Assembly (NCBI GenBank): GCA_949752735.1
Contig: OX457047.1
Span: 10,179,665-10,243,664, forward strand
Length of the DNA: 64,000 bases
From: Lumbricus terrestris
Lineage: Eukaryota; Annelida; Clitellata; Crassiclitellata; Lumbricidae
Direction: 5' to 3'
In this document: positions 1 to 11,499 of the stretch, one piece after another
Position numbering within the stretch: the first letter of the stretch is position 1
Layout: each line of letters begins with the position of its first letter
Position numbers and translations under genes: made by a program
The notes under the pieces: model-generated
What the model saw: the letters and a program-made list of their open reading frames with translations, nothing else
Database searches by the model: none
Told to the model about the DNA's origin: nothing

Positions 1-90
1 CCCAAATACTAGTACTCGGGTCTCAAATACTAGTACTTGGGTCTCAAATGCTAATACTTGGGCCTCAGATGCTGGTACTTGGATTTCGAA
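1..90. repeat. 21-bp tandem repeat, about four degenerate copies
   Basis: Four consecutive units of the form AAATACTAGTACTTGGGTCTC, each 21 bp, differ by a few substitutions and fade out after position 90. The array begins at the window edge, so its true left end is not seen. No coding potential. Confidence 0.75.
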
Positions 91-284
91 TGCAAGAAGC
101 TACTTGGGTCCCAAATATACGAGTACCGCATGCCGTGGGTCTCCAATGCAAAAACGAGTGCAAGTAGACCAACATGTGTCTACTTCAAGAACAAGGAGAT
201 ATTTTAGTTCTTCTGTGCAATGCAATGGGGGTGCATTGCCACATACAATTATTTCGATTAACTTTTGATCAGCTGAAAAGCAGT

Positions 285-437
285 GTGAGCAATGAGCAAT
301 GAACAATGAGCAATGAGCAATGAGCAATGAGCAATGAGCAATGAGCAATGAGCAATGAGCAATGAACAATGAGCAATGAGCAATGAGCAATGAACAATGA
401 GCAATGAGCAATGAGCAATGAGCAATGAGCAATGAGC
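285..437. repeat. 7-bp satellite (GAGCAAT)n
   Basis: About 21 head-to-tail heptamers GAGCAAT with a few GAACAAT variants. Because 7 is not a multiple of 3, all three frames read as the same rotating peptide (LLIAHCS on the minus strand). This creates several spurious open frames. A (TA)n run follows at 485-524. Confidence 0.95.
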
Positions 438-482
438 ATGCATGTCGCCACTCAAATTTGATCGATGCGGTTTTAGATTATT

Positions 483-526
<44 letters not shown>

Positions 527-774
527 CTGTGTTGTAGTGACCAATAATCTAGACTTATTGTTGTTGGAGAACTAAACCGTGTACACGCTTCAGTTTCTGC
601 TGCAGTAACCATATCTGTGATTACCATGGCATGACAGAATATCTACTGTACATAGTTAAAACTTCATGCTAAATGATAAGCAAACTAACTGGCTTGTAAA
701 AAATACTGTCAGTTGTTTCCAAGTATTTGAAGTCAAAAGTACGAGTACGAGTGAACTTTGAATTCAAGTGCCAG

Positions 775-1743
775 CAGGGGCTTCTATCCCCCCTAAGCAA
801 CCGGGCGCAATCCATTTTCTTCCCCCCCTTTTCTCAACCGGCCTTCCTCTATACATGTACCACGGTATGCAATATAATGCAATCTATAGCGCATGCCCTC
901 CTCTAGTGTGGGAATGAAGGTTTGCTTGGAGAGGGACAAACGAGCATCCAGCAGACGATCGCCAAAGCATGTGTATACTATAGCGCCGAGAAGGGACCTG
1001 GTATGTGTAGGGAATGTGCTCCTCCCCATAAGAAATTTTTGCGATTTCCGCATTGCAATTTCAGCATTTTAAGCTGTCCTCTTAGCAAAATTACTCTACT
1101 GTTTCAGTGGATGAATTGCTGCCAAAATTGGGCAGCCATATGTTTTGCACCTCTGATCAGTGTGCACTCGAGAACCATGCAATACAATAAAATACAAGGT
1201 AGGTCCTACATTGTAAGCCCACGTAATAATGATGTTGCTTTACTAAGTGTTCAAGGACCAAATTTGACTGTCTGAAATTTGAAAGATAACATTGGAGAGA
1301 AGCCATTTAGTTGTGCAAAATAGTATTTGTATTAACATTAATTTTTCAATTATAATATGATTGTATTATTTATTAAAACAGTAAAAACATAATTATAATC
1401 ATGTAATAGTAAATTTTTATAGTATGCTATAGCTGTTATAGCAGTTCATGTAATTCAAAAATGCAGATAGCAGCCTAACTAAAAGCTCAAAGTGTATAAA
1501 GTGTATACATTTTGCTAAAAACTATTAGACCTACCATTTTGTCCAAATTTATATGGAGGGGAAGTATTTTCTGGGGGATCTTCTTTTACTATCTTCCTTT
1601 AGTGATGCCTATAGATTGAACGCTGCCCTCCATGTCCGACCTTCCCCCCCCCAACCGACGTGAATTTTGGCTGTCTTCTGATTCCCCCCTATTTTTCACT
1701 GGGCGCAAGCTGCGCCCGTCATGTATAGGGATAGAAGCCCCTG
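775..1743. mobile_element. hAT-like non-autonomous DNA transposon
   Basis: Termini are inverted: CAGGGGCTTCTATCCC at the left and GGGATAGAAGCCCCTG at the right. The element is flanked by 8-bp duplications AGTGCCAG and AGTGCAAG (7 of 8 match). Terminal CAG/CTG with an 8-bp target duplication is the hAT signature. The 969-bp interior is AT-rich and has no transposase. Subterminal pieces rich in GGGCGC occur near both ends. Confidence 0.8.
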
Positions 1744-2177
1744 AGTGCAAGTACCTAAAAACTGTTCTCGAGTAGCGCTAGAGAACACGAAGGCTACCAA
1801 GTATACCGAGTACTATACATGTATACCTGGTCACCAGAAAAGCTATAGGCTATATTCATCATGGAATATTGCTGAGTAACTCTGCAATACGATCAGACGT
1901 GTGTTTGCCCGGAAGGAAGGTGCGTGCAAGTGCAGATGATTCTCGCCTCATATCTGCGTCCAGAAAGTAGGTCTAATCTGATAAAGACTGACGAAAAATA
2001 ATAATATGTACTCTGCCACAACGAACTCACACGTGTTTGACGTGACCAGGCAGGAGAATATTAACTTTGGAATGTCACGTTATAGTCGAGGTCTTAAATC
2101 ATATAACATTAAAGTAATAACTCTGGCAGAAGGTTCATATTAATCTTTAAAAAGAGGTTTAGAAACGTGCTTTAGAA

Positions 2178-2981
2178 CAGTGGTTCTCAAAGTGGTGGTC
2201 CGCGGACCGGCGCCGGTCCGCGGAGACTTGACCACCGGTCCGTGAAGAAGTCTGAGAGTGAAAAATAAATTATTATTATTGATTTATACATTTAAAATTA
2301 TAAAACTATTCGAAATGTTGTTCAAAATTTATTGAATATTCTGTCTCAAAGTTAAAAAAGACGTTGCCCGTGCCTTATTTTATCTTGCCAAATGGCTATT
2401 CAGACAATAATATTTTATTTATTCTGAATTATGGCAGTGGGTTTCATGTTTATTTCTGTTGATCTATCATGGTGAGCGATAGTAAAGTAAACGCTGATCA
2501 AGCATTACTGGATGTAGATGCTTTAATTTTATAACATAACATAAAATTTCAAATATAAACAAATTGACCGTTCACACGAAAATAGGATCCACAATATTTA
2601 AAATGTGGAGATATTCTGATTTCTGTGTTTTATTTGGAGCAGGTGTTTCAATCATTAGAGCACATTGTGTCATTATCTTTGCAGATCCTCTTATAGGCCT
2701 ACACTCTAACAAAATTCTAATCTTGTTTGAAACTTTGTTTAACTTTTAAAAATGTTATTAAATGACAATTAAATTGGGGGGAAAATTAATGCTGTTAAGA
2801 ATGTTTTAATTAATGGAACAGAACACTAATTATAAATAGCACCGAGACATATATATAGTATTTTTAATAATGGCTTATATATAGTACGCTTTTATTTGCA
2901 CTTGCCATTAAAGTTAGCGGTCCGCAAGCTTCCCAAAAAATTATTGCCGGTCCGTGGCCTGCAGAAGTTTGAGAACCACTG
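2178..2981. mobile_element. hAT-like MITE with intact 8-bp TSD
   Basis: Termini CAGTGGTTCTCAAA and TTTGAGAACCACTG are inverted repeats. The flanks carry an exact 8-bp duplication CTTTAGAA (2170-2177 and 2982-2989). GC-rich subterminal blocks repeat GGTCCGCGG-type words near both ends, and the middle is AT-rich. No transposase frame is present. The terminal motif resembles the CAGnGGTTCTCAA termini of many animal hAT elements. Confidence 0.92.
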
Positions 2982-3176
2982 CTTTAGAAGGATATTCAGG
3001 AAACGTATTTTGAATTCTGCTATACATTCTAAACCATTTCAAAATAACTTTTAAAATGCTTTACAGAAGTGTTTTGAAGACATTGAAGATGAAAGACAAA
3101 ATTAGTAGGTCATTCTTTATTTTGAAAGTATAAGTTTATTTTCCAAATGCTCTTGTACCCATCACTGATGCATACA

Positions 3177-3882
3177 TCTTAAATTATAAAACAGAAAGTT
3201 TGTCCTTCCAGATGTATGTGTGTGTGTGTGTGTGTGTTGACTCTTCGTAACAAAATAGGCTCGGAAATGAAACAGCGTCAGTTTAACAAAATATTTGCAA
3301 TTGATTCTTACCCAAATTATAAGGTCAACGCAACTATTTTCAGCTTTTAATTCAATTCAAAACCAGAGTTATTAGAGTTTTAAGACAGATTTCATCAATC
3401 ACCGCACACGCCCGGCTTTAGTAGAGCCTACAGGCGGCATGACGTCATACCCGCCCAGTAATAATTTCCGTAGCGCCCCGCAGGGGCGGGTCACGTTTGG
3501 CTTTTTCGGGAAGCGGGGTGAGATGCATGGAGGGTTGGCGAAAACACGAAATTTAGCGGTCAACGAAGGATTAGTGTTTAAAATCCGAAATTTCACTTTA
3601 GAACTCGAGTTATTAGCGTTTTAACACAGATTTCAAATCGTTCACGCTTTAGTAAAAAGTCTCGAGCTTTAGTAAAGAGTCTACGGTCTGCGTGACGTCA
3701 TACTCGGCCAGTAATAATTACCGTGGCGTCCCGCAGGGGTGGGTCACGTTTGGCTTTTTGGGGAAGCGGGTTGGGGTGGAGGGTTGGCGAAAACACGAAA
3801 TTTAGCGGTCAACGATGGGTACCACAGTGGAGTAGTGTTTAAAACCCTAAATTTCCCGGGCGAAGCCGGGTACAAAAGCTAG
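3177..3882 (+). mobile_element. Helitron-like non-autonomous element
   Basis: The right end has a GC-rich hairpin (CCCGGGCGAAGCCGGG) followed by a short spacer and CTAG directly before a T. The left end begins with TC directly after an A. This is the Helitron arrangement: no terminal inverted repeats, insertion between A and T, and a 3' hairpin upstream of CTRR. The interior holds two diverged tandem copies of a roughly 210-bp block (about 3430-3620 and 3690-3860). No Rep/helicase frame is present. A second element with the same 3' signature lies at 55.7-56.6 kb. Confidence 0.65.
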
Positions 3883-3948
3883 TAATTACATATGCATATA
3901 AAATTAATTATACACAACTTTGTATAACATACAATGCATACATAGACC

Positions 3949-4136
3949 CAGGGTTTAAAGTGGGTGGGAGCGCGTGGGAACGGCGTTCCCACCGCTCTCG
4001 AAATTCTTGGCTTGCGTTCCCACTTCTCATCATGATGGAACTCCAAAAACACATGCATTTCAATACAATTTTCATCAGCGTTCCCACTGCTCACATTCAG
4101 CGTTCCCACTGCTCACCCAAACCACTTTAACCACTG
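3949..4136. mobile_element. Small TIR element (MITE-like)
   Basis: Termini CAGGGTTTAAAGTGG and CCACTTTAACCACTG are imperfect inverted repeats, and the interior repeats GCGTTCCCACTGCTCAC-like words three times. The flanks share an ATAGACC string but not a clean 8-bp duplication, so assignment to hAT is tentative. Confidence 0.5.
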
Positions 4137-4157
4137 CATGATAGACCTCTTATATCC

Positions 4158-4280
4158 ATGTATATGTATATTATATATTCTACCATGCATGCATATATAC
4201 AATGTATATTATACATGTATCTAATGATGCTCGTACATACATACATATATATATATTATATAATATATATATATAGGCTA
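4158..4280. repeat. AT-rich TATA/CATA low-complexity tract
   Basis: Mixed ATGTATAT, ACATAC and (AT)n runs; an open frame here is low-complexity only. Confidence 0.8.
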
Positions 4281-4788
4281 TGCATGATATATGTGACTTG
4301 CTGTCAAGTCAGAGTATACAAGTATGCGCAAGCGTGGGAGTATGCATAGTTGTTTTATGATGGTCATTCATACGACGTCAATGCATCATATCGGTGGCGC
4401 CCTCTTTTATGTTTCTTAGTGTCGTTCAATCACGTCCAACCCTCGCTCTATCAATTGCACGTAGCTAATATATAGCCCCCTGGAGACTCGAGTCGCAAAG
4501 TCAAACCACCTGAGCCAATCATCGAGGAGGCAGACCAGTCACACCGCCCCGCCAACCTACCAGCGAGCCAGCCAACTATGGCCAGCCAATCATAACCAAT
4601 TTGATGAAATGACTTATATGGCTCTTTTAAAACAGTGCATGAATCAACGTCGGTCGGCGGTCGCCTCAAATGAAAAGGTCGTCAACCTTATAGTGATAAT
4701 CTAGGTTTTTAATTTTAAACTGATTCATCGCAGAATGATTGCAACAATTCATTGTTTGAACGAATGATCACAAGTCAATCAATCACAC

Positions 4789-4850
4789 AAATTTATATAG
4801 CGCCCCTTCAAGATCTCTACTCAGAGGCGCTCGAAGTCATGATCACAGGA
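4789..4850 (-). mobile_element. 3'-tail fragment of a SINE/LINE family
   Basis: On the minus strand this reads GAGCGCCTCTGAGTAGAGAT, then CTTGAAGGGGCGCTATATAAATT, then a short TGAT-type repeat. The same 3' module ends the complete SINEs at 10.9 and 62.8 kb. It is a solo tail. Confidence 0.65.
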
Positions 4851-5123
4851 GCCGAATTATTATCACCAGTGATATTTTACTTCAGGAAATAATTTTCGTT
4901 TTACTTCTATTTCAGTTCGGACGGCCCTAATTTCAGTCCTAATTAAGTTACAGTTCTTTAAAAAATTTCAGTTATACTTCTAATTCAGTTTTCCAAATAA
5001 TTTCAGTTCTCAATTCAGTTCTTGCATGAATATAATTTCAGCTAAACTTCCTCACGTTGCAACTTGCGCTAAATTAAGCCGAATTCGAGCATTTTCTTTC
5101 TCGATGTACTACTCCAACTTTGA

Positions 5124-5858
5124 CAGGTTATCACACAATTATATCACAGATTGCTACACTACACACCATACTTCATTGACCTGGGGTTGCAGGAGATGTG
5201 GCAGCAGTATGGCACTGGTGAACATCGGCGAATGCTTCCACTTCATCAAGCGGTATCTGAACTTGGAGCATCCCTGGCCAAAGCAGTCATCAAGGCACAT
5301 GTGTTGACAGGAGACGACTGCATGAGTAAGGTGGGATCGAAACATGCAGCTTTAGCCTGCGACCCAGTACAGTATCTGACAAACTTTGGAGAGACAGACA
5401 CGCTGTTAGAACAAGATGCAGAATTAGCAGAGAAGTACTTGGTACGTGTCTGGGCAGGAGCAAGGTCAAATACAACATGTGAGACGTTCGACCAGCTGAG
5501 ACTAGAAAACTATATCACATCCACAGTCGGAATTGACGCTCTTCCTCCTACAAGCAGCGAGATCAGAGGCCACATCCAGCGAGGGGCCTTCCTGGTGCAC
5601 AGAGCATGCCAACTACTTGCAACAAACAATGAACGCGGTGCAGAACTAGAGCCATTACATCACGGATGGAAGGAACACTTTGGTGCACTGCTTCCATCGA
5701 AATGTCTGCTTCCTTTACCGCGAAGTCTGCTCACAATATGCAAGTGTGCTGGAAAGTGTAACACTCTACGCTGTGGTTGTCGCGCTGCCTCAAATTTCTG
5801 CGTGATATATTGTCATGGGAAGACAAAGAACTCTTCCTGTAAAAACACTGAAAAATGA
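5124..5858 (+). pseudogene. C-terminal fragment of a repetitive invertebrate CXC-domain protein
   Basis: An open frame of about 245 codons has no good ATG at its start. It matches from memory the C-terminal part of a large, often multicopy invertebrate protein family of unknown function. Recognisable landmarks in order are LGLQEMWQQYGTGEHRR, the block HVLTGDD then SKVGSKHAAL, AEKYLVRVWAG, FDQLRLENY, LPPTSSEIRGHIQRGAFL, and a C-terminal cysteine cluster (CKCAGKCNTLRCGCRAASNFC then CHGK) that resembles the tesmin/TSO1-type CXC zinc-binding fold. The frame ends in a normal stop. No upstream exon was found. A CAG at 5147-5149 could be a splice acceptor, but the preceding sequence is not a convincing pyrimidine tract. 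The family is frequently dispersed in genomes as if carried by a transposon, so this is most likely a truncated copy, though a 3' exon of a live gene is not excluded. Confidence 0.6.
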
Positions 5859-5974
5859 CATAAGGCAGCATCGACTTATAACATGACATAATTAGCTGAC
5901 TAAAGTTGCTTGATTAAAGTTATAACACCTTTATACTGTTGCATTCATTCAAGTTATAATCCGCATCATTGATG

Positions 5975-6345
5975 CAACACAATGACCTTGACAATGACCT
6001 TATAGCCTTCAGATGACCCGGGATGACAAAAACAGTATCATAGCCTAAATGAATTCGACATATCTGAATGGGTAACATTTCAGGTATTACACGTGCACAT
6101 GATGTGAGTAATGAAGAAATTAAAGAATGACCTTGAAGTTGACCCTATGACCTTCAAATGACCCCGGATGACAAAAACAATATCATAAATGAATTCTGCA
6201 TGTTAGAATCAGTATTATTTGAGGTATTACACGTGCATATGCTGTGATAAATGAAAAAAATGTATTAAATGACCTTGAAAATGCCCGTATGACCTTCAGA
6301 TGACCCCGTATGACAAATTAAATATCAGAAATGAATTCTACATAC
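5975..6345 (+). repeat. Three ~145-bp tandem repeats with TGACCTTGA motifs
   Basis: Three diverged units start near 5979, 6127 and 6268. Each contains AATGACCTTGA, then GACCTTCA, then ATGACCCCG, GATGACAAA, AATGAATTC and TATTACACGTGCATAT. Unit length is about 145 bp. TGACCTTGA is the reverse complement of TCAAGGTCA, the extended half-site bound by monomeric nuclear receptors of the ERR/SF-1 type. Whether it acts as a binding site here is unknown. Confidence 0.75.
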
Positions 6346-6419
6346 CTGAATTAGTAATATTAGAGTTATTACACTTGCATATCGTGCAAGAAATAATAAA
6401 GACTAATTTTCCAATATGG

Positions 6420-6540
6420 CCGGTGGCGGCCATATTGGATTTTGCAATTGCGCCATTCGTGACGTCATGGTGGACAAGCACCTCGGTGATTTTTCATGTC
6501 CAGGGACCCACTGACTGATTGGAAGTGAGAAACTCCCCCA
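6420..6540. repeat. Dispersed repeat shared with 40.25 and 51.03 kb
   Basis: The segment containing GACAAGCACCTC, then ACTGACTG and GGAAGTGAGAAACTCC, recurs at about 40255-40375 and 51030-51145. The latter two are paired by the segmental duplication; this one is an independent copy of the same family. No coding signal and no clear termini. Confidence 0.6.
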
Positions 6541-6964
6541 ACACCAAAGTGCATACTGGACCTCATGGCAGGCCAAGGACTAAGAAGTCGAATTTAACTT
6601 CGGCAGCCATGCTATGTTCGTTAGTTCGTTAGTTCTTCTCCACAATATTTTTATCGATGCCATCTACCGAATGGAAGGTTGGATAGATCTCCGGGTTGTC
6701 ATCGGGAAGCGATACCGCGTACGTGTATACGCTCTTCGTGTATCCATGTGTTCATCATTACCATGAACTCCCTCCATTAGAGAATCGCGATCAGCCAGAC
6801 AACCGAGAAGTCAACCGATGTACAGTATTACAGACAGAGCAAAGCAAATGCTGAACAGACGCGTTTTAAGGTGACTTCTGAATGGCAGTCAAACCAGTCA
6901 GCCCATCAGAAACAAGGTGTGAATTTCAAAACTCCGGACCGAGAAAACCTGAAAGACCAACACT

Positions 6965-7075
6965 GCGTTATTCCTTCCTTCCTTCCATCCTTCCTTCCTT
7001 CATTCATTCATTCATTCTGAGAATTTATATGGTGCCTCTTCAAGATGCATGTAACTACTCACAGAAACGTTTTTT
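6965..7075 (-). repeat. (CCTT)n/(CATT)n next to a solo SINE/LINE 3' tail
   Basis: A tetranucleotide tract (6968-7017) is followed by ATTTATATGGTGCC and CTTCAAGATGCATG. Read on the minus strand this is the end of the same 3' module seen at 4789, running directly into (AATG)n. The microsatellite is therefore probably the retroposon tail. Confidence 0.55.
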
Positions 7076-7499
7076 GCGAGTAATACATGCAGTCTGAAGT
7101 TTCAATGCCCAACCAGTCAGTCAACAGACCCAAAAACAATCGACCAATCAATCTACCAATCAATCTAGTCAATCAATGAATTAGCCATCCTTCTAGCCCT
7201 CAACTCGTCATCCAATCAATTGAATTCAATCATCGATTTCCGGCTAAGCCATCCACCCTCTCTGCAGCCAGTTGCTCTTCATCCTCACAAACTTGTTCCA
7301 CTTAGACTGTCGTGGAACACGTGTTCCGCTGGTGGATCAGATCTAATCCACCAATCGGGACGAACTTAATCCTTCGATAATCCCTGACGAAGTGGCAGTT
7401 AAGAAAAAAAAGACCGAGACAAATATCGTTGGGAAGATGAGATCGTGGCAGAGCTAATAAACTGTTTGTGTGGAATATGTTTTACATAATTATCTACAG

Positions 7500-7638
7500 A
7501 TACATAATCGCATAGACAGACAGACACACAGACACACAGATAGACAGCCACACTGCCACACAACCAAATAGACAGAAAAGCAAATAGACAGATAGACAAA
7601 GAGACACGTAGACAGACAGACATTCAGACACATAGGCC

Positions 7639-7674
<36 letters not shown>

Positions 7675-7835
7675 AAGACAGATATATAGACAGAAGACAG
7701 ACATATAAAAGACAGAAAAACAGACAGACAGATACACAGCCAAATAGGCAGAAAACAGATAGACAGATAGACACATAGACAGACAGCCACACAGAAAGAC
7801 AGACAGACGGAAAGACAAACATGCAGACAGAGAGA
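7500..7835. repeat. Degenerate (GACA)n/(GATA)n microsatellite
   Basis: Long run of GACA with GATA and CACA variants. The Cys/Leu/Ser-rich minus-strand frames across it are translations of the repeat. A second, similar tract lies at about 8425-8745 with added (GAGA)n. Confidence 0.95.
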
Positions 7836-8034
7836 AGCATAATAATATCGTTTTGGTTATTAAACAATTGCACCGAGAGTTTGAAATTTTGAAAAATTAC
7901 CCAAAATTAATTTAACACAGATCAAAATCTAATGTTAATAATTAAATTATTATGCTACACACGGAGCAAAACCCAGCCATGAGATAATTTTATTTTAGTT
8001 TCGTGGTTCCAACATATTCCTTGTTCTTTATCTG

Positions 8035-8258
8035 CAGTGGCGGCGCCAGGATTTCAGTTTCGGGGGGCTGAAGCCTCGCGACGAAAATTTCACATTTTCA
8101 TCCGTCAAAATGTTTGACGACCTTTTTCTTTTTTTTTAGTCGTCAACCGAAAATTGTGGATATTTCATTGTAAAAAATTCTGCTGGCCCCTTTTTTTAGG
8201 GGGCTGAGCCTCTTGTAGGGGGGAGCTTAGCCCCCCAGGCCCCCTAGCGCCGCCACTG
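8035..8258. mobile_element. Short hAT-like MITE with exact 8-bp TSD
   Basis: Termini CAGTGGCGGCGCCAGGATTT and the complementary TAGCGCCGCCACTG are inverted. The exact 8-bp duplication TTTATCTG flanks it at 8027-8034 and 8259-8266. The interior carries GGGGGGCTGAAGCC and GGGGGCTGAGCC blocks. A relic of the same terminus, reversed, occurs at 63828-63883. Confidence 0.92.
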
Positions 8259-8424
8259 TTTATCTGAGGAGTTATAAGAAGAGTTAGGGCTTGAAACGAC
8301 CACCTCTGCAACTAAAACAATGAGAATATAATCTGTGATCAAGAAATATGATCTGATAGAAATCTGGAAATTAAAACATGCAGAATATTTATTGTAAAAA
8401 GGTTATTAACAGGCGGACAAAAAG

Positions 8425-8745
8425 GTATACAGACAGACAGACAGTCGAGATAGTCGTCTGATAAGACTCTATAATCAAAAGTATGCACAGATTGTATTGT
8501 GTAGCATATTATGTTCTCTGCACACAAACACACAGAAGGGAACAGCGACGAGACAGAGACTGAGAGAGTGAGAGAGAGCGAGAGAAAGAGAGAGCGAAAG
8601 AGAGAGACAGACAGACATACATACATATAGACAGACAGACAGAAACAGACAGAGACAGATACAGAGACAAAGGCAAAGACGGACAGAGACAGACAGACAG
8701 AGACAGCGAGAGAGAGAGACACAGAGACATGGAAATAGAGACAGA
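8425..8745. repeat. (GACA)n and (GAGA)n mixed microsatellite
   Basis: Purine-rich GACAGA/GAGAGA tract; frames in it are low complexity. Confidence 0.9.
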
Positions 8746-9299
8746 GTAGCAGATAATCAACTAGGGTGCAATAGAACTCGTAGATTAAATTGACAGAATC
8801 TATTATAAATATTTATACCGATGCTCCTACGCATCCGCTAGCTGCAGACAGAAACGCAGCTACACGGACAAACACATAGAGACAGGCCACTGACAAAGAG
8901 ACAAAGAGGCAGACAGACCAGGATAATATAGCGATGTAAAAGGGACGAACAGACGGCTGCATGGGCCATGACAGCGCCATATAAACTGTACACGGTGGCT
9001 TCGGCGAATGTTGTGTACACTTTGCTTGATGTATATTCATATAGCCTACCATGGTGATCAACGGATCGAGTCATTCTTAATGACGAAATGAAATGGGATT
9101 AACGGATTCTTTTGCCCCAGTCTTTCATTCTCCCTCCGTGCTCATTCGTTTCATCCAAGTCATCTCGGAGAAGCTCCGGCGCTCAATCATTAATTCGAGC
9201 GGCGATTCATTTCGCATCAGAAGACGCCCCTCTCTCTCCTTCTTCCGCCAACCGTCGCTTCCTACGTTCTAGCTGACCGCCCGCAATGCTCGCTCCCTC

Positions 9300-9735
9300 A
9301 CTCGGTCGATCAACCGTTCAGTAAGTAAGTCAGTCAGTCAGTCATGCGCTAAGCCAAAGGAGTCTGCTACTCATTCAGTATGTAAGTCGTTCTGACAGTT
9401 AAGTGTACCGTTCATTCGTTTATTCATTTATTCATTCATTCATTCGTTCATTCATTCATTCATTCATTCATTCATTCATTCATTCGTTCGTTAACTCACA
9501 TAAATATTAATTCAATAGCTCACTCATTCACTCGCTCGTTCACTCATTCATTCATCCATTCACTCATCCATTCACTCATCCATTCATTCAGTCGCTCATT
9601 CATTCATTCACCCGTCACTTAGAAAGTTAGTCAGTTAGTCAGTAAGTAAGCAAGTAAATAAATAATTTAGTCTTTCAGGCAGCAAGTAAGTCTGTAAGTA
9701 AGCCAGTCGGGCAGACAGTCAATGAGTCAGTCACC
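9300..9735. repeat. (ATTC)n and (CAGT)n mixed tetranucleotide tract
   Basis: CATTCATT-type repeats at 9415-9600 are flanked on both sides by AGTCAGTC/AAGTAAGT runs. No gene. Confidence 0.9.
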
Positions 9736-9819
9736 CAGTCGAACATGCAGTCAAAAATGATGTTGTTTAGAAAATGGCGGTGATGATGAAGGCGATGTTT
9801 TAAACTGCAGGTGCTGATA

Positions 9820-9855
<36 letters not shown>

Positions 9856-10092
9856 GACGATGATGATGACGATGATGATTGACGAGGACTATGATGGTGA
9901 TGGTGGTGGTGGTGATGGTGGTGGTGGTGGTGGCGGTGGTGGTGGTGGTGGTGGTGATGGTGGTGGTGGTGGTGGTGGTGGCGGTGGTGGTGGTGGTGGT
10001 GGCGGTGGTGGTGGTGGTGGTGGTGGTGGTGGTAATGATAATGACGATGATGATGATGGTGATGATGATGGTGATGATGATGACAGTTATGG
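9820..10092. repeat. (GAT)n/(GGT)n triplet repeat
   Basis: A GATGATGAT tract grades into GGTGGTGGT and back. It produces Gly, Val, His, Thr or Asp homopolymer frames on both strands, none of which is likely to be a gene. Confidence 0.95.
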
Positions 10093-10119
10093 CCATTAGC
10101 GGTCATGTATATAGGTATA

Positions 10120-10894
10120 CAGGGTGGGCCATAAAAAGTAACCCCCTACGGTTTTTATCCCATATCTTGGCCAAACATAAGAATTTTTAAATGAAACTTT
10201 ACAGTCTTAAAGGCAACTCATATTTACGTACAATGGTCAAATTTCAACAAAATATTTCAAACAGAACAAAAGTTATATCACTTTTAGCGAGGCCACCCCT
10301 CGTTTTTTGACGATTCAAAAACGTAACGCAACAAAAAGTAGGTTTTTGCGAATATCTTGGCCAAAAGTAAGAATTTCGAAATGAAATTTTACAGGTTTAT
10401 AGACAATTCATATCTAAATATGTTGGCCAGATTTCATAAAAATATTTCAAACGGAACAAAAGTTATACCACTTTTAGTGAGGCCACCCATCGTTTTCTGA
10501 CTTTTTTGAAATATCAAAAAACGATGATGGCCTCACTAAAAGTGATATAACTTTTGTTCCGTTTGAAATATTTTTATGAAATCTGGCCAACATATTTAAA
10601 TATGAATTGTCTATAAACCTGTAAAATTTCATTTCGAAATTCTTACTTTTGGCCAAGATATTCGCAAAAACCTACTTTTTGTTGCGTTACGTTTTTGAAT
10701 CGTCAAAAAACGAGGGGTGGCCTCGCTAAAAGTTATATAACTCATGTTCTGTTTGAAATATTTTGTTGAAATTTGACCATTGTACGTAAATATGAATTGC
10801 CTTTAAGACTGTAAAGTTTCATTTAAATATTCGTATGTTTGGCCAAGATATGGGCTAAAAACCGTAGGGGGTTACTTTTTTATGGCCCACCCTG
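10120..10894. mobile_element. Fold-back MITE, near-complete palindrome, TA target site
   Basis: Left end CAGGGTGGGCCATAAAAAGT is mirrored by ACTTTTTTATGGCCCACCCTG at the right, and TA flanks both ends (10118-10119, 10895-10896). The inverted repeats run almost the whole length, meeting near 10507. Within each arm a block starting ATATCTTGGCCAAA and ending in GAGGCCACCC occurs twice, so the arms are themselves internally duplicated. TA target and terminal sequence fit a Tc1/mariner-type MITE. No transposase. Confidence 0.9.
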
Positions 10895-10929
10895 TATATG
10901 TTTGTATGAATGTATGTTTGTATGAGCGC

Positions 10930-11135
10930 GTATTATGGCTCCCCTTCAAGATTCCTGCTCAGAGGCGCTCCCGAATATGGTGTCGACACAGAATCAGAGT
11001 TTCACCCCGAAGCTCATTAGCAGTTGCGAGTGAAGGACATGTGCAGGGTCCCAGCTCGGCAGCTTCGAACCCACAGCCATCCGACTCCAAGACACCGAAC
11101 CTACTCCTATATACCACCGCGCCCACTAATAGTTG
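10930..11135 (-). mobile_element. tRNA-derived SINE (minus strand)
   Basis: Reading the minus strand from about 11132: GGGCGCGGTGGTATATAGGA, then GTGGGTTCGAAGC, which resembles a Pol III B box. Next comes an unrelated body (CATGTCCTTCACTCGCAACT, then GGGGTGAAACTCTGATTC) and the 3' module GAGCGCCTCTGAGCAGGAAT, CTTGAAGGGGAGCC. The tail runs into (ATACAAAC)-type repeats near 10895-10925. The copy at 62.78-62.98 kb has the same order of parts. Confidence 0.72.
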
Positions 11136-11499
11136 TAACAGTGATGGGTTTGGTAATGTGGTCGTTGCTACGGTAATTGTGCTTTCGTTATCCATCCACT
11201 CATTAAGGTCAGTGCAGTCCTTGCAGACAAATGGCTGCTTAGCCATCGTCTTGCTATAGAAGTGTCAACGCTTCAATAGGTTTTCTGCGCAACCGGGTGT
11301 CATGAACACCATTACTCTGTCACACACACACACCCTTAGCAACAGACCGACCATTTCAGCGGCTTTCACAGAGCGTGCTTAGCAACAAATGACCATCATA
11401 TACTTGCACGCTGCGCTGAGTGGTTCTAGCTGTTTTTGAGTTGGGTGAACTGAGGTATAACACGGGATGTATCGTGACTATTATCGTCATTATCGTCTT

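Noticed and set aside
9675..10106. His-, Gly-, Val- and Thr-rich open frames on both strands
   Set aside because: They are translations of (GAT)n/(GGT)n; the same tract is open in several frames and on both strands.
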